Assembly: GCA_949840885.1 (NCBI GenBank)
Contig: CATKYJ010000015.1
Span: 1-64,000, forward strand
Direction: 5' to 3'
Length of the DNA: 64,000 nucleotides
From: an uncultured Acetatifactor sp.
Lineage (GTDB): Bacteria > Bacillota > Clostridia > Lachnospirales > Lachnospiraceae
Below, one piece after another: positions 44,288-52,201 of this stretch. Numbering within the stretch: the first letter of the stretch is position 1; every line of letters begins with the position of its first letter. Both the position numbers and the translations under genes were made by a program. The notes under the pieces were generated by a model. The model was not told the origin of the DNA, made no database searches, and saw only the letters and a program-made list of their open reading frames with translations.

Positions 44288-46627
44288 ATGGAAGCAGGAA
44301 GAAGTGGACAAAGGAGAGGGGAAACCGCTGGGAGACGGATAAGGTCTGCCGCGGGGCTGCTCGCGGGGCTGCTTGCGCTGTCCGCGGCATTTTGTCCGGG
44401 CGGGGCAGCCGGGCTTACAGCGCAGGCTGCCGCTTCCGGAGTGACAGCAGGAGGCGGAACCACGATATACGTGGATGCGCAGGACGGCCTTGACTCCAAT
44501 GACGGGACGCTGGAAGCGCCTGTGCAGACCCTGAAGAGGGCACAGGAACTGGTAAGGGGTCTGGTGCAGGACATGGACGGGGACGTGACAGTCTGTCTGC
44601 GGGGCGGCCGGCACACACTGGAGGAGACTCTGGAATTCGGCCCCGAGGACAGCGGCCGGAACGGATTCAGCGTGGTGTGGACCTCTTATGAGGGGGAGGA
44701 GGCGGAAGTTTCCGGCGGGGTTCAGATCACGGACTGGACGCTGCACGATGCGGAGAAGAATATCTGGTCGGCCCCGGCCCAGGGCGTGGTTACCCGCGAT
44801 TTCTTCGTGGACGGGGAGACCGCCGTGCGCGCCCGGACGGAGCTGGAGGTGGTCAACGTGGACAGCGCTTTCAAGCTGGTCATGGTGAAGAAAGGCAGTC
44901 TGCCGGAGAGCTTCGCAAGGCCCGAGGACATGGACGTGCTCTATCGGCAGAACGGGTTCCGATGGGCCATAGCCCACGTCGAAGGGGTGGAAGAGACAAA
45001 AGGGTACCCGACGCTAAAGTGCACGGAGGTCTCGTTCGTCGGCATGCCTGAGAACAAAAACGTCAAATACCTTGAGAACGCCTATGAACTGCTGGACGAG
45101 CCGGGGGAGTGGTACCTGAACACGGAAGAGGACCGCGTCTACTACATGCCCAAAGAGGGGCAGGACATGAACAGCGCCGATGCGCTGCTGGGCCGGCTGG
45201 AAAATCTCTTTATGCTCCTGGGGACGGCGGATGGCCCGGTGGAGAACATCACGTTTGAGGGGCTGGCGTTTGGCCATACCACATGGCTCCTGCCGCTTAC
45301 GGAGTACGGGCTGCATCCTGTACAGTCAGCCGTGCTCTCCTATGCCGATTACAAGGAGGACGAGAGCGGGTACGTGCCTTCCCCCCTGGCAAGCACCCTC
45401 TACTACGGCAGCAGGATAGACAAATGGATACCGCCCACCTCCAACAGCATATACGGCCAGTATGTGGGCAATGTCCGGTTCAGCGGAAACAGATTCCGGT
45501 GCCTGGGGAACGGCGGGGTGCACCTGGGGAGGGCAACCAAGAACTCCGCCATCGAGAACAATTCTTTCAGGGAGCTGGGGTGCGGAGCGGTGGTGCTGGG
45601 CGGCTTTGACTTCTATGGAGGTATTGACCATTACCCTCAGGAGAGCGAGGAGGGCCTGAAAGCGCTGACGGAGAACAACACGGTGTCGGACAACTATATC
45701 AGGGACGTGTGCAGGGTGAACAAGAACGGCAGCGCGATCCAGGTGGGATTCACCGCAAGAACCAGCATAGATCACAATACGGTGATAGGCTTTCCGTACA
45801 CGGGCATCAGTATGGGCTGGGGCTGGGGGGTACAGGAGTTCGGGCACGATGAGTTCGTGCTGGGCGGGAACAGTATCACGAACAACCGCCTGGAGGACGG
45901 GATGAACAGCGTCTTTGATGACGGCGGAGCCATATATACGCTGGGCAGACAGGACGATTCCGTCATCGCGGGCAACTATATCGAACGGATATCCGACGGC
46001 AAGGGTATCTACCTGGATGAGGGCTCCTACGGTTTCACCATCACCGGAAACGTCCTCAGGGATGCCCGACGGAATTTCAGCTTTCCGAAGAGCCACAACT
46101 ATATCAGCAAAAACTACTGCGCGGAGTCCGTCGCCGCTTCAAAAGGAGAAGACGATCCCTGGGTATGGCCCGCCCACGACAGATACAAGGACATCGAGGG
46201 GATAGAGGACTACATATTCGAGGAAAACGACCTGTGGGACGAGGCCGCAGTAGCCGCCGTCCGCGCCGAGGCCGGGGCCAGGGGAAGCGCCGTGCCGGAG
46301 GAGAGCGGAGAGGACAAAGAGGCGCAGGGCACGGAGCCTGCAGGTGCGCAGGACGGGGAATCCGCAGCAGAACCGGAGGGCACAGAACCGGAATCCGCAG
46401 AGCCGGAGGGCACAGAGCCGGGGGAGACAACGCAGGATGGGGAAGCCGTACAGCCTGAGGAGTCGAAAGCGTCCGGGGACGCAGAGCCCGCAGGGACGCA
46501 GCCCGGGGAGCCCGCGGACAAAGAGGCGCGGGGCGGGACAGGAGGAGCCGCCGCATGGATTCTCCTGCCGGTGCTGGCAGGCGTGGCCGCCGCAGCTGTG
46601 GTCTTTGCCAGAAAGCGGAAGAAGTGA
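44288..46627 (+). CDS. Secreted right-handed beta-helix protein, membrane-anchored (paralogue 2)
   Basis: 779 residues from ATG 44288 (AAAGGAG upstream; an in-frame ATG at 44216 would add 24 residues without a site). Signal peptide after a basic start (RRIRSAAGLLAGLLALSAA). The body follows paralogue 1 closely: YVDAQDGLDSNDGTLEAPVQ, TLKRAQELVRGLVQDMDGDV, LRGGRHTLEETL, GGVQITDWTLHDAEKNIWSAP, then beta-helix turns such as NNTVSDNYIRDV. A long acidic Pro/Glu/Thr spacer (EPEGTEPESAEPEGTEPG) ends in a transmembrane helix (AAWILLPVLAGVAAAAVVFA) and RKRKK. Surface glycan-active or binding protein; catalysis unproven. Confidence 0.87.
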   Translation: MEAGRSGQRRGETAGRRIRSAAGLLAGLLALSAAFCPGGAAGLTAQAAASGVTAGGGTTIYVDAQDGLDSNDGTLEAPVQTLKRAQELVRGLVQDMDGDVTVCLRGGRHTLEETLEFGPEDSGRNGFSVVWTSYEGEEAEVSGGVQITDWTLHDAEKNIWSAPAQGVVTRDFFVDGETAVRARTELEVVNVDSAFKLVMVKKGSLPESFARPEDMDVLYRQNGFRWAIAHVEGVEETKGYPTLKCTEVSFVGMPENKNVKYLENAYELLDEPGEWYLNTEEDRVYYMPKEGQDMNSADALLGRLENLFMLLGTADGPVENITFEGLAFGHTTWLLPLTEYGLHPVQSAVLSYADYKEDESGYVPSPLASTLYYGSRIDKWIPPTSNSIYGQYVGNVRFSGNRFRCLGNGGVHLGRATKNSAIENNSFRELGCGAVVLGGFDFYGGIDHYPQESEEGLKALTENNTVSDNYIRDVCRVNKNGSAIQVGFTARTSIDHNTVIGFPYTGISMGWGWGVQEFGHDEFVLGGNSITNNRLEDGMNSVFDDGGAIYTLGRQDDSVIAGNYIERISDGKGIYLDEGSYGFTITGNVLRDARRNFSFPKSHNYISKNYCAESVAASKGEDDPWVWPAHDRYKDIEGIEDYIFEENDLWDEAAVAAVRAEAGARGSAVPEESGEDKEAQGTEPAGAQDGESAAEPEGTEPESAEPEGTEPGETTQDGEAVQPEESKASGDAEPAGTQPGEPADKEARGGTGGAAAWILLPVLAGVAAAAVVFARKRKK

Positions 46628-46667
46628 CCGTGGCTCCGTCAAATAATGACAAAAAAGGAATGGCGAC

Positions 46668-46701
46668 ACCTTGAAATAGAAAATAAAGAAAATTGACAAA
46701 A
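46668..46701 (+). repeat. 34-bp direct repeat, copy B
   Basis: Second copy of the sequence at 44183-44216 (3 mismatches), here untranslated and directly before the acyltransferase promoter. Confidence 0.8.
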
Positions 46702-46715
46702 ACAAAGAAAGAGTA

Positions 46716-46744
46716 TTGACTATTGCTCAGGCATGTAATATTAT
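46716..46744 (+). promoter_or_regulatory. Promoter of the acyltransferase gene
   Basis: TTGACT (46716-46721), 17-base spacer, TATTAT (46739-46744). A second TTGACA lies at 46693-46698. Confidence 0.6.
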
Positions 46745-46754
46745 AGAGACAAGA

Positions 46755-46766
46755 CTTAACGTTAAT
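46755..46766. promoter_or_regulatory. Putative LacI-type operator downstream of the acyltransferase promoter
   Basis: CTTAACGTTAAT, 11 of 12 positions identical to the palindrome at 32834, placed 11 bases after the -10 box where a repressor would block initiation. Confidence 0.65.
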
Positions 46767-46814
46767 GATACTTTGCGGCAGGGCATGTCGCCGCGAAAAG
46801 CAAGGAGGATTGCC

Positions 46815-47726
46815 ATGAGAGAGTATCTGAAGGGGTTCATGGAGAAATATTCTTATCCGGAGGAGGCCGAGGTTTTTTTGCTGGGGGCCTTCGACAGGAT
46901 TGTCGCTGACGGAGGGAGGCAGGACGCGCTTGCGGGGATTCTACAGCGCTATGAGGCGGACATGCGTCAGGAGCACCGGCCTTTTCTGGATGAAATGGCT
47001 GCCATAGCCGAAAAGGCGGGGGTGCACAAGTATACGAGCCATCTGCTGCTTCAGATTCTCATGTCCCGGCATCTTCTGGAATGCTACCGCGGAGCCGGCA
47101 TTGATGAGCAGATATGGCACACTACCATGAACGACCTGAAATGGAAGATGCTGGAATGCCGGGACGTGTACGGGATATGGGGGACGTTCGTGGCCGACTG
47201 GCAGGCAAGATTTTTCAAGATGGATCGCTTTGGCTTCCTGAAGCTGCAGTTTGAGGCCAGCGCCCTGGGGCATCCTTATGAGAGGGACGGCGTGACCTTA
47301 GTCCCCGGCGTTCCCGTGATCAATACCCATCTCCCCCGCACCGGGGAGAAGCTGGACAAGGAGAGCATGGACCGTTCCTTTGCCCTGGCGGCGGACTTTT
47401 TCAGGGAGCGCTACAGCATCGATCCTCCCATCTTTGTCTGCAACTCCTGGCTGCTCTATCCCGACAATCTCAAGGTGCTCTCGCCGGACTCGAACCTGTA
47501 TGACTTCATCAGCCGGTTCGGAATAGTGAAGTCCTGGGAATCTGAGGATTATTCCGAGGCCTGGAGGCTGTTCGCCATGGAGTACAAGGGCGATGTGGAC
47601 GCGCTGCCACAGGATACCTCGCTGCGGCGCACCTATGCGGACTGGATCCGCAGGGGCAAGAAGTTCGGGGCGGCAGAGGGTGTCTACCTCTACAGGGAAA
47701 ATGGCCGCCTCAGGCAGGAGCAGTAA
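46815..47726 (+). CDS. GNAT-like acyltransferase (N-acyltransferase N- and C-domain family)
   Basis: 303 residues. The N-terminal part is helical; the C-terminal half matches the GNAT-like C-terminal domain: VINTHLPRTGEKLDKESMD, FFRERYSIDPPIFVCNSWLL and LSPDSNLYDFISRF. These proteins are predicted acyltransferases whose acceptors are unknown. AAGGAGG at 46802-46808 fixes ATG 46815; the open frame runs back to a TTG at 46716 but that is the -35 box of the promoter. No signal peptide. In this locus it may acylate or deacylate-transfer groups on imported sugars (inference). Confidence 0.78.
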   Translation: MREYLKGFMEKYSYPEEAEVFLLGAFDRIVADGGRQDALAGILQRYEADMRQEHRPFLDEMAAIAEKAGVHKYTSHLLLQILMSRHLLECYRGAGIDEQIWHTTMNDLKWKMLECRDVYGIWGTFVADWQARFFKMDRFGFLKLQFEASALGHPYERDGVTLVPGVPVINTHLPRTGEKLDKESMDRSFALAADFFRERYSIDPPIFVCNSWLLYPDNLKVLSPDSNLYDFISRFGIVKSWESEDYSEAWRLFAMEYKGDVDALPQDTSLRRTYADWIRRGKKFGAAEGVYLYRENGRLRQEQ

Positions 47727-47851
47727 GGAAAGGCCGTCGTCTTTGCCGGGGCTTTGTATTTACCAAAGGAATTCCCGCAGTATTTGTATTGAAAATAGAT
47801 TTTCTACGGTAAAAATTAGGCAAAAAAGCTTATAAAATTACAAAATCCTAC

Positions 47852-47879
47852 TTGACATTTACGTTAATTGAATTATAAT
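47852..47879 (+). promoter_or_regulatory. Promoter with embedded LacI-type operator, beta-helix gene 3
   Basis: TTGACA (47852-47857), 16-base spacer, TATAAT (47874-47879). The spacer starts TTTACGTTAATT (47858-47869), so promoter and operator are arranged just as at 27694. Confidence 0.75.
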
Positions 47880-47921
47880 AAAATAGAGTTGACTAATTAG
47901 CTCGGAAAAGAAACAAAAGTT

Positions 47922-47963
47922 AGGAAACAGGAAACAGGAAACAGGAAACAAGAAACAAGAAAG
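47922..47963 (+). repeat. Heptanucleotide tandem repeat in the 5' untranslated region
   Basis: Four perfect AGGAAAC units (47922-47949), then AAGAAAC and AAGAAAG, running straight into the AAAGGAG ribosome site of beta-helix gene 3. Unit number could vary by slippage and would alter leader length, not reading frame. Confidence 0.8.
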
Positions 47964-47974
47964 GAGAAAGTGAC

Positions 47975-50209
47975 ATGAAACGAAGACTCATCTCAATGAT
48001 GGCGGCAGGAGCTCTGCTCCTCTCTGCAATGGGCGCAAGCCTAGGCGTGCCGATGACTGCTCAGGCCACTGCGGCGGCCGGGGGAGCCGCAGTATACGTG
48101 GATGTGCAGAACGGCGCCGACACCAATGCGGGAACCGAAGAAGCGCCGGTGCAGACCCTGAAAAAAGCGCAGGAACTGGCACGGGCACAGGGCAGCAATG
48201 TGACGGTATGTCTGCGGGGCGGCGAGTACGTGCTGGAGGAGCCGATGGCCTTTGACAGCAACGACAGCGGCCAGACCTGGACCTCTTATGAGGGCGAGGA
48301 AGCAGTGATCTCCGGCGGCACGAAGATCACAGGCTGGACCCAGTACGACGCGGAGAAGAACATCTGGTCAGCCCCGGCACAGGGCGTGATCAGCCGCGAA
48401 CTGTACGTGAATGGGGAGAGGGCGCTGTTCTCCCGTTGCGACAAGGTATCGGTGGCGGACAACTCGGCGTTCTTCAACAGCGTGACGCTGAAAAAGGAGG
48501 GGCTGCCGGATACATTCAAGAACCCCGAGGATCTGGAACTCGCAGTCCGCGCCACAAGGTGGTGGAGCGTGCTTCCGCTGGAGTCCGTGGAGACCAGCGA
48601 AGAACTCCACAGACTCTTTATAGAAGAGAAAGCAATGAATGCCTATCGCTCCCTGGCCAGAGGCGAGACCGGCGATGAGGAAGACATAAGAGAGAAATAT
48701 GTGCTCTTCATTCAGAACGACTACGAGCTGATCGACCAGCCCGGTGAGTGGTACCTGGACAAGGGAGAGGACACAGTGTACTACAAGCCTCGTGACAACG
48801 AGGACATGTCCGCCGCAGATGCCAGACTGGGCCGGATGGAGAGCCTGTTCGAACTGCGGGGAGTGAAGAACTTCCGGATCAGCGGGCTGACTTTCGCGGA
48901 GACGACATGGCTTCAGGGCAACGAGCCCGAGGGAACCGTATGTCCCAGACAGGGAACATACCTGAACGGCAGCAGCCCCGAGACCTACCCGCTGGAGACG
49001 ATAGAGATGGACGGCATGAATGCCATTTATGGAGAGTCTCTGGACAATGTGGAGATCACGGGAAACAAGTTCCGCAACATAGGCGGCAACGCCGTTTATC
49101 TGGAGGACGCAGTAAAGAATTCGTCTATCACGGACAACGATGTATATGATGTGGGAGCCTGCGGGATCATAGTCGGCGGCATGCGCGCCAAGTCCGAGAA
49201 CCCTACGCCCCAGACCCTGACGGAGAACAATGTAATCAAAGGCAACTACCTGAGGAGCATAGGCGCCATACACCAGGCTTCAGCAGCTATCCAGGTCGGC
49301 TATGCGGCCAGGACAATGGTAGAGTACAACACCATCGATGGGTGTTCGAGGATAGGAATCCGCATCGGAAGCTGGCAGGGGACAAGCTGGGCATTCTATG
49401 ATGATCTTTCGGATGTCGACGTCCAGGAAGCCCAGGAGCAGCGCACCATAATGCGGGAGAGAGACAAGACATGGAAGGATAGGTTCCTGACAGAGGACGT
49501 CCTGACAGTGGAGAACCGCGTTGCTCATAACCGAATCATGAATATGCACTATGAGACCACCTGGAATGCCAACGGAATCTACTGCATGGGTAAGACAGCA
49601 GACACAGTGATAACCGGAAACTACATCAGCTGGTCGCAGGGCTCCGGGATTCAGCTCGACATAGGCTCCTGCGGCTTCACGGTGAGCAACAACGCCATGG
49701 AGGATGTCCAGAAAGCTGTGGAGAATGAGGGTGACTATATCAACGCATACTCCAACTACTGCGGGGCGGAGAACAAGGCTAACGGCGGTAAGGATCCGAG
49801 CAGCAACGCTCCCCAGGCCTTTGGCGAGGCGCCGGTGACTCTTTTTGAGGACAACGATATGTGGGACGAGGCGGCTGTGGAGGCGATAAAGACGGCTTCC
49901 GGCGTAGAGGGCATGGGCGTAGCCTACGAAGATCCGGAGTTGAAGCTGGTGAAAGTGGAAGTCCAGACAGCGGAGCCCGAGCCGGAAGAGACGGCCACTC
50001 CTGAGCCTGAGCCGAAAGAGACGGCTACTCCTGAGCCTGAGTCGAAAGAGAGCACCCCTGCGGATTCGACGCCGACTGAGACAGAGCCGGAGACCAAGAC
50101 AGACAGCGGCACGAACGTTCTGCCCATTGTCATTGGTGTGGTAGTAGTAGTGGCATGCGGAGCGGGAGGCGTCCTGGCATACCGTAAGAAGAAGTCGAAA
50201 AAGGATTGA
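47975..50209 (+). CDS. Secreted right-handed beta-helix protein, membrane-anchored (paralogue 3)
   Basis: 744 residues; AAAGGAG eight bases before the ATG. Signal peptide MKRRLISMMAAGALLLSAMG with cleavage near AQATA. Same cap as paralogues 1 and 2 (AVYVDVQNGADTNAGTEEAP, LRGGEYVLEEPMAFDSNDSG, ISGGTKITGW), then beta-helix repeats (GNKFRNIGGNAVYLEDAV, NNVIKGNYLRSIG, GNYISWSQGSGIQLDIGS). The stalk has repeats of ATPEPEPKET, followed by a transmembrane helix (VLPIVIGVVVVVACGAGGVLA) and a Lys-rich tail. Sequence is more diverged than between 1 and 2. First gene of the promoter unit that leads into the ABC importer. Confidence 0.87.
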   Translation: MKRRLISMMAAGALLLSAMGASLGVPMTAQATAAAGGAAVYVDVQNGADTNAGTEEAPVQTLKKAQELARAQGSNVTVCLRGGEYVLEEPMAFDSNDSGQTWTSYEGEEAVISGGTKITGWTQYDAEKNIWSAPAQGVISRELYVNGERALFSRCDKVSVADNSAFFNSVTLKKEGLPDTFKNPEDLELAVRATRWWSVLPLESVETSEELHRLFIEEKAMNAYRSLARGETGDEEDIREKYVLFIQNDYELIDQPGEWYLDKGEDTVYYKPRDNEDMSAADARLGRMESLFELRGVKNFRISGLTFAETTWLQGNEPEGTVCPRQGTYLNGSSPETYPLETIEMDGMNAIYGESLDNVEITGNKFRNIGGNAVYLEDAVKNSSITDNDVYDVGACGIIVGGMRAKSENPTPQTLTENNVIKGNYLRSIGAIHQASAAIQVGYAARTMVEYNTIDGCSRIGIRIGSWQGTSWAFYDDLSDVDVQEAQEQRTIMRERDKTWKDRFLTEDVLTVENRVAHNRIMNMHYETTWNANGIYCMGKTADTVITGNYISWSQGSGIQLDIGSCGFTVSNNAMEDVQKAVENEGDYINAYSNYCGAENKANGGKDPSSNAPQAFGEAPVTLFEDNDMWDEAAVEAIKTASGVEGMGVAYEDPELKLVKVEVQTAEPEPEETATPEPEPKETATPEPESKESTPADSTPTETEPETKTDSGTNVLPIVIGVVVVVACGAGGVLAYRKKKSKKD

Positions 50210-50228
50210 AAATGAATTTCAGGCGCAC

Positions 50229-50256
50229 GTGCCCCTCCCCCCGGGGGGAGGGGCAC
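50229..50256. terminator. Perfect 28-base GC palindrome after beta-helix gene 3
   Basis: GTGCCCCTCCCCCC followed at once by its reverse complement. It forms a very stable hairpin but has no T run, so partial termination or protection of the upstream mRNA end seems more likely than full termination. Confidence 0.6.
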
Positions 50257-50290
50257 GCCGCATGAAAGATTCATGAGAATAGGGGGCAGT

Positions 50291-51250
50291 ATGAAAATAG
50301 CATTGCACAGAAAACCGAAAGGCGTATCAAGCCAATACCGTACAACGCTTACGTTTAAAAAGGACATGCAAAGGAACTGGACGCTCTATCTGCTGTTCCT
50401 TCCGATTCTGCTCCATGTCATTATCTTTAAATATGTGCCTATGTACGGTACCATTATCGCCTTTAAGGACTTCAGGCCCAACCTGGGGATCTGGGGCAGC
50501 CCATGGGTCGGCTTTAAGCACTTTATCAAATTTTTCAATGAGCCGATCTTTGACCGTCTGCTGCAGAACACGCTCCGGCTGAGTGTCTTCGGTTTTATCT
50601 TCGGGCTGCCGTTCCCGATCCTGTTTGCCATCCTGCTGCACGAGATACCGTTCAAAAAGCTGAAGAACACGGTGCAGACCATTTCTATCTTTCCGCATTT
50701 CGTGAGCACGGTAGTAGTCTGTGGCATCATCAGAACTTTCTGCGCTTCTGACGGACTGTTCAATACGATCCTGAATTCTTTGGGGATCCATCTGGGCAAA
50801 CCGCTGCTGCAGATCCCAGAGGCATTCGCGCCTATCTTCATAGGCAGCAACATCTGGGCGGCTGTGGGCTGGGGCTCCCTGATTTACATCGCCGCCATCG
50901 GCGGGGTGGATCCGGAGGTCTATGATGCGGCAGCTATCGATGGAGCGGGGCGGCTCCAGAAGATCTGGTATATCATGCTGCCCAGCATCAAGCCCGTGTT
51001 TACATTACAGCTGATCATGTCAGTGGGCGGGCTTTTGAACGTGGGATCGGAGAAGATTCTGTTGCTGTACAACGAGACCATATACTCCAAGGCGGACGTG
51101 ATCTCCACCTACCTTTACCGGAAAGGTCTCATCGATATGAGTTTCAGCTACTCTGCCGCAATTGACCTTTTGAACGCTGTGATCGCCTTTATCCTCACCC
51201 TGATCGCCAATTCGATCTGCCGGAAGGTGAACGATATCAGCCTGTTTTAA
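50291..51250 (+). CDS. Sugar ABC transporter permease, LplB type
   Basis: 319-residue inner-membrane permease of the CUT1 class with six predicted helices. The EAA loop that contacts the ATPase is visible as YDAAAIDGAGRLQKIWYIMLP. N-terminal KKDMQRNWTLYLLFLPILLH and FKDFRPNLGIWGS are typical of the LplB family that imports complex oligosaccharides. ATG 50291 has AGGGGG upstream; ATG 50273 is also in frame. It is followed after 16 bases by the second permease. No ATPase gene is in the window, which is common for this family because a shared MsmX-type ATPase is used. Confidence 0.94.
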   Translation: MKIALHRKPKGVSSQYRTTLTFKKDMQRNWTLYLLFLPILLHVIIFKYVPMYGTIIAFKDFRPNLGIWGSPWVGFKHFIKFFNEPIFDRLLQNTLRLSVFGFIFGLPFPILFAILLHEIPFKKLKNTVQTISIFPHFVSTVVVCGIIRTFCASDGLFNTILNSLGIHLGKPLLQIPEAFAPIFIGSNIWAAVGWGSLIYIAAIGGVDPEVYDAAAIDGAGRLQKIWYIMLPSIKPVFTLQLIMSVGGLLNVGSEKILLLYNETIYSKADVISTYLYRKGLIDMSFSYSAAIDLLNAVIAFILTLIANSICRKVNDISLF

Positions 51251-51266
51251 GAGAGGAGGGAGAGAC

Positions 51267-52163
51267 ATGCATAAATTTAAGAAAAATCCGAAGACGATCA
51301 TTGTGGACCTGTTCCTGGCGATCCTGTCGATCTTCCTGATAGTAATCATGCTCTACCCGATGCTTTACGAGGTGTTCATCTCTTTGAGCGATCCAAAGCA
51401 GCTGGCGATGCAGTACGGCCTGATATGGCATCCCGCCGGATTCAGCCTGATAGGCTATCGGCTGCTGTTCAAGGTGGAGGGTCTGATGAGGGGACTCTGG
51501 AACACTATATACATCATGTTCTGGGCCATACTGGGACAGATGACCATAACAGGAGTGGGAGCATATTTCCTGTCCCGCAGCGGCAGCAAGGTCAAATGGA
51601 GGAAAGTGGTGGTGATCATCATCCTGATTACCCAGTATTTCGGCGGAACCCTGATTTCGAACTGGCTGCTGATAAGGAACTTGGGACTCTACAACAATCG
51701 CTGGTCCCTGATCGCCCCGGGCTTAGTATCCATGGGCAACATGATTCTGATGAACGCCTATTTCCGCTCCATCCCGGAGGAGATGGAGGAGGCCACCAGG
51801 ATGGACGGCGGGGGGCATCTGACCGTTCTGTTTAGGGTTCTCATCCCGCTGGCAAAGCCGGCGCTGATGGTCATATTGCTGTATACCGTGACGGACGTAT
51901 GGAACGGCTGGTTCAACGCAAAGATCTATCTCACCAGCAAGGACCTCTATCCCCTGCAGCTAGTGCTCAGGAACCTGATATCCTCGGAGGGCGCGGATGT
52001 GATGGGGTCGGGACAAACCCTGGCGATGGGGATAGACGAGTACACATTGGAGGTCCTGAAAGCGGCGCTGGTGATCTTCGGCAGCCTTCCGCCCCTGATC
52101 CTGTATCCGTTCCTGCAAAAGCATTTGCGGGGCGGCCTGATGATCGGGTCGCTGAAAGGCTGA
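51267..52163 (+). CDS. Carbohydrate ABC transporter permease, YtcP/LplC type
   Basis: 298 residues with six hydrophobic helices. The EAA loop reads EEMEEATRMDGGGHLTVLFR, followed by VLIPLAKPALMVILLYTVTDVWNGWFNA, the hallmark of the second CUT1 permease (in pieces at about residues 175-215). GAGGAGGGAGAG precedes the ATG. It pairs with the upstream permease and the lipoprotein at 57383 to form one importer. Confidence 0.95.
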   Translation: MHKFKKNPKTIIVDLFLAILSIFLIVIMLYPMLYEVFISLSDPKQLAMQYGLIWHPAGFSLIGYRLLFKVEGLMRGLWNTIYIMFWAILGQMTITGVGAYFLSRSGSKVKWRKVVVIIILITQYFGGTLISNWLLIRNLGLYNNRWSLIAPGLVSMGNMILMNAYFRSIPEEMEEATRMDGGGHLTVLFRVLIPLAKPALMVILLYTVTDVWNGWFNAKIYLTSKDLYPLQLVLRNLISSEGADVMGSGQTLAMGIDEYTLEVLKAALVIFGSLPPLILYPFLQKHLRGGLMIGSLKG

Positions 52164-52201
52164 CAGGATCCAATAAAGGAGATTATTAAGGAGGATATGG
52201 T

